Source of the DNA: Alphaproteobacteria bacterium
GTDB lineage: Bacteria > Pseudomonadota > Alphaproteobacteria > Rhizobiales > Devosiaceae
NCBI GenBank assembly: GCA_024279675.1
Contig: JAJRRG010000225.1
Span: 1-44,246 of the forward strand
Direction of reading: 5' to 3'
DNA length: 44,246 nt
The notes under the pieces are model-generated. The model saw only the letters and a program-made list of their open reading frames with translations. It did no database searches and had not been told where the DNA came from. The position numbers and the translations under genes were made by a program. Position 1 is the first letter of the stretch, and the number at the start of each line of letters is the position of its first letter. Of this stretch, positions 23,173-30,667 are shown in pieces.

Positions 23173-24299
23173 CAAATTCTAAACACGAGAAAACGCCCTC
23201 ATTTGCTCTTGATATTGTCGGGCTAAAAAAGAGTTATGGGCCGGTCGAGGTGCTCAAATCAATCGATGTTTCAATGAAGAAGGGCGACTTTCTTGTGCTT
23301 GTAGGCCCATCGGGATGTGGGAAATCAACTTTGCTAAATTGCATTGCCGGTCTTGAAGAGGTGAGTGCGGGTACGATCTCAATCGGGGGGCGTGATGTCA
23401 CTCAAATCCCCCCCAAGGACCGCAACATCGCGATGGTTTTTCAATCCTATGCGCTTTATCCGAGCATGACGGTGGCGGAAAATATCGCCTTTGGCATGAA
23501 GGTGCGCCATGTGGCCAAGGATGAAAGCAGGGCTAAAACTCTGGAGGTGGCACGCGCTTTGCAAATTGAACCATTGCTGGACCGCAAGCCGGGTCAATTG
23601 TCCGGGGGGCAACGCCAACGGGTGGCCATGGGACGGGCTCTGGTGCGTGATCCAGAGCTGTTTTTGTTTGATGAGCCGCTTTCAAACTTGGATGCAAAGC
23701 TGCGTGTGGAAATGCGTAGTGAAATCCGTGGGCTGCATGAGCGGCTTAAGGCCTCAATTGTGTATGTGACCCATGATCAGGTTGAAGCGATGACGTTGGG
23801 CACGCGCATTGTGGTGCTTAAGGATGGCATTGTGCAACAAAACGGGACGCCGGATGAAATATATAACAGGCCGGACAATTTATTTGTGGCCGACTTTATG
23901 GGTGCGCCACCAATGAATCTGGTGCCAGCAATTGTTCGACACGAGAAGAAAACGACCTTTCTAGATTTTGTCAGCGCAGAGGGCGAGGAAAAAATCTCGC
24001 TCAAATTGAAGGCTAATTTAAGTGCGCTAAATTCCCACATTGGCAAGAAAATTATTGTTGGTATGCGCCCTGAGGCCCTTGGTGCTCAGAGTTCGGTGAA
24101 AAGTGATTTCAGCGTTGTGGTGAGCAGTACAGAACACGCGGGTTCCGATGTTTTTGCTGAGTTTGAACTTGGGGGGATGCGCGCCACAGCGCGACTCGCG
24201 GGGCGTACAAAAATTGGTGTAGGCGATACCTTGAACCTAACGATAGAACCGGATGATATTTGCTATTTTGACCCAGAAAGTGAATTGGCGATCCGCTGA
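23166..24299 (+). CDS. malK: Maltose/maltodextrin ABC transporter ATP-binding protein MalK
   Basis: A 377-residue cytoplasmic ATPase that powers MalFG. Walker A is GPSGCGKST (about residues 46-54), signature LSGGQRQRVAMG, Walker B LFLFDEPLSNLDAKLR with the catalytic glutamate present, and switch YVTHDQVEAMT. The C-terminal regulatory/TOBE part begins near residue 250. A GAGGGAGGGG ribosome site lies in the end of the upstream regulator gene. It is on the opposite strand from malEFG but shares the control region, so its level is set by the LacI-type repressor. Its intact Walker B makes a useful contrast to the ATPase at 2441. Confidence 0.93.
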   Translation: MVTNSKHEKTPSFALDIVGLKKSYGPVEVLKSIDVSMKKGDFLVLVGPSGCGKSTLLNCIAGLEEVSAGTISIGGRDVTQIPPKDRNIAMVFQSYALYPSMTVAENIAFGMKVRHVAKDESRAKTLEVARALQIEPLLDRKPGQLSGGQRQRVAMGRALVRDPELFLFDEPLSNLDAKLRVEMRSEIRGLHERLKASIVYVTHDQVEAMTLGTRIVVLKDGIVQQNGTPDEIYNRPDNLFVADFMGAPPMNLVPAIVRHEKKTTFLDFVSAEGEEKISLKLKANLSALNSHIGKKIIVGMRPEALGAQSSVKSDFSVVVSSTEHAGSDVFAEFELGGMRATARLAGRTKIGVGDTLNLTIEPDDICYFDPESELAIR

Positions 24300-24875
24300 T
24301 TAGTCCCCTGAATTTATTCGCTTGGTGCGCCGGATGGATGAGGGCGGCCTGCCGTAAAGTTTGAGAAAAACCGCATTGAAACGCCGTACACTTTTGAACC
24401 CGGATTCAAAGGCAATTTGTGCCATGGTTTGGGTTGTATCACTTAATAGATTTTTTGCCCGTTGCACGCGAAAGGTTTGCGCTGTTTGGATGGGCGTTGC
24501 GCCCACATGCTGTTTGAACAGGCGGGCCAATTGTCGGGGACCAATCCCCAAACGTTCAGCGAGCTGGGTGACGTTTCCCATGTCCAATGCCCCCTCTTTA
24601 ATGAGTGTCAAGGCGCGGTTGACGCTTGATTTGGTGCCGATCCATGCGGGGCAAAAGGGGGCGGTGTCGGGGCGGCATCTGAGACAGGGGCGCAAGCCCG
24701 CAACTTCTGCTGCCGGGGCACTGGGGTAAAAAGCAACATTTTTGGTTAGGGGTTGTCGTGCCGGACACACAGGGCGGCAATATATTCCCGTGGTTTTGAC
24801 ACCAATGAAAAATACTCCATCAAAGGTGGCGTCCCGTTTAAGGCGTGCGGTATTGCATGTGTCAAAATCTAACAT
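24300..24875 (-). CDS. AdaA-like methylphosphotriester-sensing AraC-type activator
   Basis: A 191-residue protein with two parts. Residues 1-75 are an Ada N-terminal zinc domain: cysteines in GIYCRPVCPA and PCLRCRPD give the four-Cys site of Ada, including the one that takes a methyl group from DNA phosphotriesters. Residues 95-185 are an AraC-type HTH pair (LAERLGIGPRQLARLFKQ and IAFESGFKSVRRFNAVF). It lacks the O6-methylguanine transferase domain, as in AdaA of Bacillus. AlkA or Ogt is not in the window. Its stop is immediately next to the malK stop on the other strand. The role is alkylation-response activation. Confidence 0.9.
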   Translation of the reverse strand: MLDFDTCNTARLKRDATFDGVFFIGVKTTGIYCRPVCPARQPLTKNVAFYPSAPAAEVAGLRPCLRCRPDTAPFCPAWIGTKSSVNRALTLIKEGALDMGNVTQLAERLGIGPRQLARLFKQHVGATPIQTAQTFRVQRAKNLLSDTTQTMAQIAFESGFKSVRRFNAVFLKLYGRPPSSIRRTKRINSGD

Positions 24876-25004
24876 GACAACATCAAAGCAAAATCTGACT
24901 TTGAGGGGAAATAGAAAGTTTCAATAGCGTCCGTTAATGGCCAGAGATAATTTGTAGTTTGACCTATCTGCTTGTTGGTAAATTCATCAAAAGGAGTTGA
25001 TTTA

Positions 25005-25775
25005 GTGATAATTAGTCAGGCTGAAAAAGCACAAAAATTTAGAAAATTACACGTCAAAGGCGAACCGTTAATGCTGACCAACATATGGGACGCGGGAAGC
25101 GCAAAAACAGTTGCAGGAACTGGCGCGCAAGCCCTTGGCACAGCCTCCTGGGCAGTGGCCGCCGCCCATGGGTATGAGGATGGGGAAAATATGCCGTTCG
25201 AGCTAGTGCTTGAAAATTTTAAGCGGATTGTAGGGGCCGTAGATTTGCCCGTGAGCTTTGATCTGGAGGCGGGATATGCCCGGCCGGCTCAACAGGTTGC
25301 ACAGAATGCGAGCCGGGCGTTGGCGATTGGTGGAATTGGACTAAATCTTGAGGATCAGATTGTAGGGGAGGGTGCCTTGTATGACGCTGAGGAGCAAAGC
25401 GGGCGTCTGCGTGCTGTTCGCGACGTAGTTAAGGCGCGGGGGGATTGTGCTTTTATCAACGCTCGATGCGATGTCTTTATGTTGTCTCAGGATAAGCGAA
25501 ATATGGATGATTTGGTTGACGAGGTCATTGCACGGGGGCGGATGTATTTTGAAGCGGGGGCGGACGGATTATTTGTGCCTGGGTTAGATCATATAAAATC
25601 TATAGAACGTATTTGTAACGTCCTTGATATGCCGATCAACATTATGGCGGGAATTGATGGGGCGAGCATAGCGCAACTTAGCCGAGCCGGTGTTGCAAGA
25701 ATATCCGTGGGGCCGGGGCTTTATCAAGCGGTGAGCGGATATATGAGTGATGTAGCCGGTGCGCATTATCAATAA
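25005..25775 (+). CDS. Isocitrate lyase/PEP mutase superfamily protein
   Basis: A 256-residue enzyme of the phosphoenolpyruvate mutase/2-methylisocitrate lyase fold. Typical blocks are PLMLTNIWDAGSAKTVAG near the start, LPVSFDLEAGYA with the metal-binding acids, GGIGLNLEDQI, and FINARCDVFML. These proteins cleave or form C-C bonds in carboxylates, but this short subgroup (about 255-270) has no agreed substrate. The start is GTG at 25005 with AAGGAG eight bases upstream; the longer ORF-track start at 24972 precedes the ribosome site. A single gene; its neighbours do not define a pathway. Confidence 0.85.
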   Translation: MIISQAEKAQKFRKLHVKGEPLMLTNIWDAGSAKTVAGTGAQALGTASWAVAAAHGYEDGENMPFELVLENFKRIVGAVDLPVSFDLEAGYARPAQQVAQNASRALAIGGIGLNLEDQIVGEGALYDAEEQSGRLRAVRDVVKARGDCAFINARCDVFMLSQDKRNMDDLVDEVIARGRMYFEAGADGLFVPGLDHIKSIERICNVLDMPINIMAGIDGASIAQLSRAGVARISVGPGLYQAVSGYMSDVAGAHYQ

Positions 25776-25786
25776 ACGCAACATAA

Positions 25787-25812
25787 CAATTGTCAAATAA
25801 TGTTGACAATTG
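25787..25812. promoter_or_regulatory. 26-base perfect inverted repeat upstream of the peptide-uptake operon
   Basis: CAATTGTCAA and TTGACAATTG are perfect 10-bp arms around ATAATG. No T-run follows in either direction, so it is better explained as an operator than a terminator. It lies upstream of a possible promoter TTGACT-17-TAACCT (-35 box near 25838) that would serve the M20-ABC operon. The binding protein is not known; no regulator is encoded beside it. Confidence 0.55.
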
Positions 25813-25897
25813 AACTCGAACGTTCGTGTTAACGGTTGACTTGAGCGCGCTGGGCAAGTAACCTGCGTCTGAAATAATTCAAGATTTGCAGGTTGTT

Positions 25898-27187
25898 ATG
25901 TTGGAAATTAAGCAAAAGTTGCGGGATGAGATTGCCGCCCGGCGCGATGATTTGATTGCGTTGACGCAGGATTTGGTGCGTATGCCAACGCTTAACCCGC
26001 CAGGGCATGGCTATCTTGAGATTTGTGAATACCTGCAAGTTCGCTTGCAAAAATCCGGTTTTGAGACCGAACTTGTGCGCGCCCATGACACCCCAGGTGA
26101 TAGCGAGAAATACCCACGCTGGAATGTAGTTGGCCGGCGTGATGGAGCGCATTCCGGGGAATGCGTTCATTTCAATTCCCATACTGATGTGGTGGAAGTG
26201 GGCCAGGGCTGGACGTTTGACCCGTTCGGGGCTGAGCTTAAAGACGGTAAGATTTATGGACGTGGCACCTGCGATATGAAGGGTGGTTTGGCGGCCTCGA
26301 TTATTGCGGTGGAAGCGTTCATTGCGATTGTTCCTGACTATGCTGGGGCCATTGAAATTTCAGGCACCGCGGACGAAGAAACCGGCGGTTTTGGCGGCGT
26401 GGCCTATCTCGCAGAGCAGGGATATTTCACTCCGGAAAAAGTACAACATGTGATTATCCCTGAACCCTTGAACAAGGATCGTATTTGCCTTGGACACCGT
26501 GGGGTTTGGTGGGCAGAAATTGAAACCAAAGGCCATATTGCCCACGGGTCGATGCCGTTCCTTGGGGATTGTGCCGTGCGTCACATGGGTGCGGTTGTGC
26601 ATGAGATGGAAGAGAGCCTTTATCCGACGTTGGCCAATCGCACGACGACCATGCCTGTGGTACCTGAGGGGGCCAAACAATCGACGATGAACTTGAATTC
26701 GTTTCATGGGGGACTTGCTGAGCCAGAAGAAGGGTTCACTGGTTTTCCGGCAGCCATTGTCCCCGATTCGTGCCGAATGATTATTGATCGGCGTTATCTG
26801 ATCGAAGAAACACCTGAGCAGGTGGCGCAAGAGGTGGTAGACCTGTTAGAGAAGGTAAAATCAGAGCGGCCCAAATTTGACTATGTTCTCAATGAAATGT
26901 GGCAGGTTGCGCCAACAATGACGGAAAAAAGTGCGCCGGTCGTGACATCTGTTGCCGGGGCCATTGAGGAAGTACTGGGCAAAAAGCCTGAATATGTGGT
27001 TTCCCCCGGCACCTATGATCAAAAGCATATTGATCGGATAGGGCGGATGAAAAACTGCATCGCCTATGGGCCGGGCATTTTGGATTTGGCCCATCAGCCA
27101 GATGAATATGTGGGGGTTGAGGATATGATTGAAAGCGCACAGGTTATGGCTTTAACTCTTTTTGACCTTTTGGTAAATAATGATTAA
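25898..27187 (+). CDS. M20-family (ArgE/DapE/ACY1-type) metallo-deacylase or peptidase
   Basis: A 429-residue cytoplasmic zinc enzyme, first gene of a long same-strand run with a family 5 ABC importer. The metal site is seen as HFNSHTDVVEVGQGW (His and Asp), GRGTCDMKGG (bridging Asp), and TADEETGGFGG (catalytic Glu-Glu). The C-terminal His lies in the GTYDQKHIDR segment. The family removes N-acyl groups from amino acids or cleaves small peptides. The ATG at 25898 is chosen, with CAGG upstream; a TTG at 25886 is in frame. With the transporter downstream it probably processes the imported compound (inference). Confidence 0.88.
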   Translation: MLEIKQKLRDEIAARRDDLIALTQDLVRMPTLNPPGHGYLEICEYLQVRLQKSGFETELVRAHDTPGDSEKYPRWNVVGRRDGAHSGECVHFNSHTDVVEVGQGWTFDPFGAELKDGKIYGRGTCDMKGGLAASIIAVEAFIAIVPDYAGAIEISGTADEETGGFGGVAYLAEQGYFTPEKVQHVIIPEPLNKDRICLGHRGVWWAEIETKGHIAHGSMPFLGDCAVRHMGAVVHEMEESLYPTLANRTTTMPVVPEGAKQSTMNLNSFHGGLAEPEEGFTGFPAAIVPDSCRMIIDRRYLIEETPEQVAQEVVDLLEKVKSERPKFDYVLNEMWQVAPTMTEKSAPVVTSVAGAIEEVLGKKPEYVVSPGTYDQKHIDRIGRMKNCIAYGPGILDLAHQPDEYVGVEDMIESAQVMALTLFDLLVNND

Positions 27188-27211
27188 GCTCGCAATGAGG
27201 GACTAAAATGT

Positions 27212-27270
27212 AAGGCGTTAAGCCTTTGAAGTTGGGGCGTATACCCCGGTAAAATGAGACTTCTGTCTCA
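27212..27270 (+). other. Three short hairpins in the leader of the ABC binding-protein gene
   Basis: Between the M20 gene and the binding-protein gene are three consecutive perfect stems: AAGGC/GCCTT (27212-27226), GGGG/CCCC (27234-27247) and TGAGAC/GTCTCA (27255-27270). None has a T-run. They may separate or stabilise the two parts of the transcript. No known riboswitch is recognised. Confidence 0.45.
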
Positions 27271-27289
27271 ATAAAATAGGGAAGAAAAA

Positions 27290-28774
27290 ATGAGAAAACC
27301 AAGTTTTTTAGTGGCTTTGGGTACAGCGTTGTTGCTGGCATCCAGCCTAACACCGGCCATGGCCGCACAGACGGATATTACCGTTGGAATGGTTCTTGAG
27401 CCCCCCAACCTTGACCCGACAGCGGGAGCTGCGGCGGCCATTGATGAAGTGGTTTATTCGAACCTTTTTGAAGGTTTGATGCGTTTTGATAGTACTGGTG
27501 CTGTTATTGCTGGACTGGCGCGCAGCTGGGATATTTCGGACGATGGTTTGGTTTATACATTCCACCTTCCATCCGGCGTGACCTTCCACGATGGTACAAC
27601 CTTTGATTCCGAGGACGTAAAATTTTCCCTTGATCGGGCACGTGCCGAAGATTCAACCAATGCCAAGAAAAATATCTTTGAAGGTATCGATACGGTTGAA
27701 GCAATCGATCCGACAACGGTTCGCATAACATTGTCAGCCCCTGATGGGTTGTTCTTGTGGCAAATGGCCAAAGGTGACGCGGTAATTGTGGCGCCTGAAA
27801 GTGCGGCTGATAATGCCACCAACCCAATCGGCACTGGCCCATTCAAGTTTGTAGACTGGGTACAGGGTGACCGGGTTGAGCTTGCCAAATATGATGGTTA
27901 TTGGGGCGATGCAGTGGCACTGGATAGTGTAACATTTAAGTTCATTTCTGATCCAACAGCTGCCTTTGCAGCGATGATGGCTCAAGATGTGGATGCGTTC
28001 CCTAACTTCCCAGCACCTGAAACTTTGGCTCAACTGGATGCGGACCCACGTTTTGCGGTTGTTGTTGGCGCTACAGAAGGGGAAACTATCCTTTCAACCA
28101 ACAACCAAAGCCCACCTTTGGATGATGTTCGGGTGCGTGAAGCGATTGCCCATGCCATTGATCGTCAGGCAATTATTGATGGGGCGATGTTTGGGTATGG
28201 TACGCCGATTGGCACGCACTTCAACCCTTCAAACCCTGATTACATTGATCTAAAAGCTCAATCCAATTATGACCCGGAAAAGTCCATTGCGTTATTGGCT
28301 GAAGCGGGTGTTACCGATCTGGTGTTGCAGTTCAAACTTCCCCCCCCGACCTATGCGCGTCGTGGTGGTGAAATTATTGCCGCTCAATTGCGTGCCGTTG
28401 GTATTGAAACAGAAATTACCAATTTGGAATGGGCACAGTGGTTAGACGAGGTCTACAAGCAAAAAGACTATGATTTGTCGATCGTATCTCACACTGAACC
28501 ATTTGATATCGGCATTTATGTGCGGGATAATTACTACTTCAATTATTCCTCGGATGCGATGGAAGCGATCATGACGGAGTTGAACAATACAACTGACCCG
28601 GCGGCTCGTACCGCTCTTGTTCATAAAGCTCAGCAACAAATTGCTGATGATTATGTGAATGGGTTCCTGTTCCAACTGGCAAAAACCGGTGTGGCAAACT
28701 CAAAGATCAATGGCCTTTGGGAGAACTCTCCAACTCAGGCTAATGATATGACTGGCGTATCCTGGTCTGACTAA
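27290..28774 (+). CDS. ABC transporter substrate-binding protein, family 5 (peptide/nickel type)
   Basis: A 494-residue periplasmic protein. The signal peptide ends near LTPAMAA (residue 26). The mature start TDITVGMVLEPPNLDPTAGA and the block VVYSNLFEGLMRF are the family 5 (SBP_bac_5) signature; YTFHLPSGVTFHDGTTFDSEDVKFSLDR is a further conserved stretch (cited in part). Family members bind di- or oligopeptides, but also opines, glutathione and some sugars. The gene is followed by a hairpin and then by the two permeases and the fused ATPase. The ligand is unknown; the M20 enzyme upstream and aldehyde dehydrogenase downstream argue for a catabolic substrate. Confidence 0.93.
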   Translation: MRKPSFLVALGTALLLASSLTPAMAAQTDITVGMVLEPPNLDPTAGAAAAIDEVVYSNLFEGLMRFDSTGAVIAGLARSWDISDDGLVYTFHLPSGVTFHDGTTFDSEDVKFSLDRARAEDSTNAKKNIFEGIDTVEAIDPTTVRITLSAPDGLFLWQMAKGDAVIVAPESAADNATNPIGTGPFKFVDWVQGDRVELAKYDGYWGDAVALDSVTFKFISDPTAAFAAMMAQDVDAFPNFPAPETLAQLDADPRFAVVVGATEGETILSTNNQSPPLDDVRVREAIAHAIDRQAIIDGAMFGYGTPIGTHFNPSNPDYIDLKAQSNYDPEKSIALLAEAGVTDLVLQFKLPPPTYARRGGEIIAAQLRAVGIETEITNLEWAQWLDEVYKQKDYDLSIVSHTEPFDIGIYVRDNYYFNYSSDAMEAIMTELNNTTDPAARTALVHKAQQQIADDYVNGFLFQLAKTGVANSKINGLWENSPTQANDMTGVSWSD

Positions 28775-28792
28775 AAGTTGTTTATGTTGATC

Positions 28793-28816
28793 AAGGGGCC
28801 GGGAAACTGGCCCCTT
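28793..28816 (+). terminator. Intercistronic hairpin after the family 5 binding-protein gene
   Basis: AAGGGGCC (28793-28800) and GGCCCCTT (28809-28816) form a perfect 8-bp stem with an 8-nt loop, followed by ATTTATGTTT. It lies between the binding-protein stop and the first permease start and is probably a partial terminator or stabiliser, as in the two sugar operons here. Confidence 0.7.
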
Positions 28817-28843
28817 ATTTATGTTTGAAAGAATGAATTCCTA

Positions 28844-29791
28844 ATGCTCGTATTCATCCTCAAAAGAATGATCTCCTTGCTGCTGACGCTTGTTGCGGCC
28901 TCTGTGGTGATATTCTTTGTGATAGAGGTAGTACCGGGTGATCCAGCTTCCTTCATGATGGGGTTTGAGGCTTCAGAAGAAGCCATCGAGGCTCTGCGCG
29001 AGCAATTGGGGTTAAACGCTCCCCTGTGGGAGCGCTATATCAGCTGGATATCAGGGCTGTTGCAGGGGGATTTTGGCACCTCTTATACATACAAAGTACC
29101 CATATCGGATTTGATTGGGGACAGGATCTGGATTTCGTTACCTTTGGCGTTTTATGCGCTTGCCCTTTCGATGTTGATCGCGTTTCCGGTGGGGGTTATT
29201 GCTGCTGCAAAACGTAATTCTGCCGCCGATGTTTCTATTATGGGGGCAACGCAATTGGGTATTGCCATTCCCAATTTTTGGTTTGCTATGATTTTGGTGT
29301 TATTTTTTGCCATTCAAAATCACTGGTTTTCCGCCGGCGGTTTTCCGGGATGGGACGATGGATTTTGGGTGGGTATGAAAGGCTTGACCTTGCCGGCAAT
29401 TTCCTTGGCCCTGCCACAGGCTTCGATTTTAGCGAGGGTGATGCGCTCAAGTCTACTTGATACGCTGGATGAGGACTATGTACGCACGGCCCGGGCCAAG
29501 GGCCTGTCGCGTCGCCAAGCCCTATGGCGTCATGCATTGCGAAACGCCATGATCCCTGTGTTAACAATCATTGGTTTGCAATTCTCATTTCTCATGGCCG
29601 GGTCGGTGATAATCGAAAAAGTTTTCTTTTTGCCCGGCATTGGGTCGTTGGTATTTTTAGGCATCACACAGCGGGATTTGATTGTGGTGAAATCCGTGGT
29701 GATGCTGCTTGTGTTTGCGGTTATTCTGGTGACATTTCTGGTGGATATTGCCTATGCGTTTGTTGATCCTAGATTGCGTAAGGGGCGCTAG
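28844..29791 (+). CDS. DppB/OppB-like ABC transporter permease
   Basis: A 315-residue inner-membrane permease of the peptide/opine/nickel class. The first membrane helix (about 9-29) is followed by VPGDPASFMMGFEASEEAIEAL, the periplasmic signature of DppB (quoted in part). The EAA-type loop is DTLDEDYVRTARAKGLSRRQA. About six membrane segments are visible, and the C-terminus ends YAFVDPRLRKGR, as is usual. It starts 69 bases after the binding-protein gene and ends three bases before the partner permease. Confidence 0.94.
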   Translation: MLVFILKRMISLLLTLVAASVVIFFVIEVVPGDPASFMMGFEASEEAIEALREQLGLNAPLWERYISWISGLLQGDFGTSYTYKVPISDLIGDRIWISLPLAFYALALSMLIAFPVGVIAAAKRNSAADVSIMGATQLGIAIPNFWFAMILVLFFAIQNHWFSAGGFPGWDDGFWVGMKGLTLPAISLALPQASILARVMRSSLLDTLDEDYVRTARAKGLSRRQALWRHALRNAMIPVLTIIGLQFSFLMAGSVIIEKVFFLPGIGSLVFLGITQRDLIVVKSVVMLLVFAVILVTFLVDIAYAFVDPRLRKGR

Positions 29792-29794
29792 AGC

Positions 29795-30667
29795 ATGAGC
29801 AATTTGGCCACAAATGATGACCCGCGTGACAATCTGTTTCTGGTTGCGATGAAATCTCCCAGTTTTGTTATTGGGTTGATATTGACATTGATGTTCTCCA
29901 CTGGGGCGGTGGTGTCGTTTTTCTGGACACCGTTTGATGTGACGGTTTTGGACATTGCTAATAAGTTGAAGGGCCCCTCGGACATTCACTGGTTTGGCAC
30001 TGATCATTTTGGTCGGGATATGTTTTCCATGATTCTTGTGGGTGCGCGCACCTCCATTGCGGTGGCGTTTATCGCCGTTGGCATTGGTATGGTTATTGGG
30101 GTGCCGCTTGGTTTGGCGGCTGCGGCAAAGACGGGTTCCATGATTGATGAGTTGATCATGCGCACGAACGATTTGGTGTTGGCATTTCCGGCCCTGTTGA
30201 TCGCCATTTTGATCACAGCGGTTTATGGGGCGTCCGCGACCAACGCGATTATTGCCATTGGTATATTCAATATCCCCGTATTTGCCCGGCTCACACGTGG
30301 GGCGGCCCTGTCGTTATGGACACGTGAATTTGTGCTGGCGGCGCGGGTGGCGGGCAAGGGGGCAACGCGCATATCTGTTGAGCATATTCTGCCCAATATT
30401 TTGAACCTGTTGATTGTGCAAAGCACCATTCAGTTTTCCCTAGGGATATTGGCTGAGGCGGGCCTGTCCTATGTGGGACTTGGGGTGCAACCTCCGCTTC
30501 CATCATGGGGGCGCATGCTCGCGGATGCGCAAACGATGATTTCTTTTGCGCCTCATATGGCTTTGCTTCCGGGTATGGCCATTATTTTGACAGTGCTTGG
30601 CCTAAACCTGATGGGGGATGGCTTACGCGATGTGTTTGACCCCAAATTGCGGCGGAACCGGACATGA
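29795..30667 (+). CDS. DppC/OppC-like ABC transporter permease
   Basis: A 290-residue inner-membrane permease. The motif HWFGTDHFGRDMFSMILVGAR near residues 66-86 is the DppC/OppC hallmark (GTDxxGRD). The EAA loop is REFVLAARVAGKGATRISVEHI. The C-terminus reads LMGDGLRDVFDPKLRR. It overlaps the following ATPase gene by four bases (ATGA), so the two are translationally coupled. Confidence 0.94.
   Translation: MSNLATNDDPRDNLFLVAMKSPSFVIGLILTLMFSTGAVVSFFWTPFDVTVLDIANKLKGPSDIHWFGTDHFGRDMFSMILVGARTSIAVAFIAVGIGMVIGVPLGLAAAAKTGSMIDELIMRTNDLVLAFPALLIAILITAVYGASATNAIIAIGIFNIPVFARLTRGAALSLWTREFVLAARVAGKGATRISVEHILPNILNLLIVQSTIQFSLGILAEAGLSYVGLGVQPPLPSWGRMLADAQTMISFAPHMALLPGMAIILTVLGLNLMGDGLRDVFDPKLRRNRT

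Noticed and set aside
25818-25827. CGAACGTTCG as a LexA box
   Set aside because: It is a 10-bp palindrome, but the alphaproteobacterial LexA site is a direct repeat GTTC-N7-GTTC, which is not present here.
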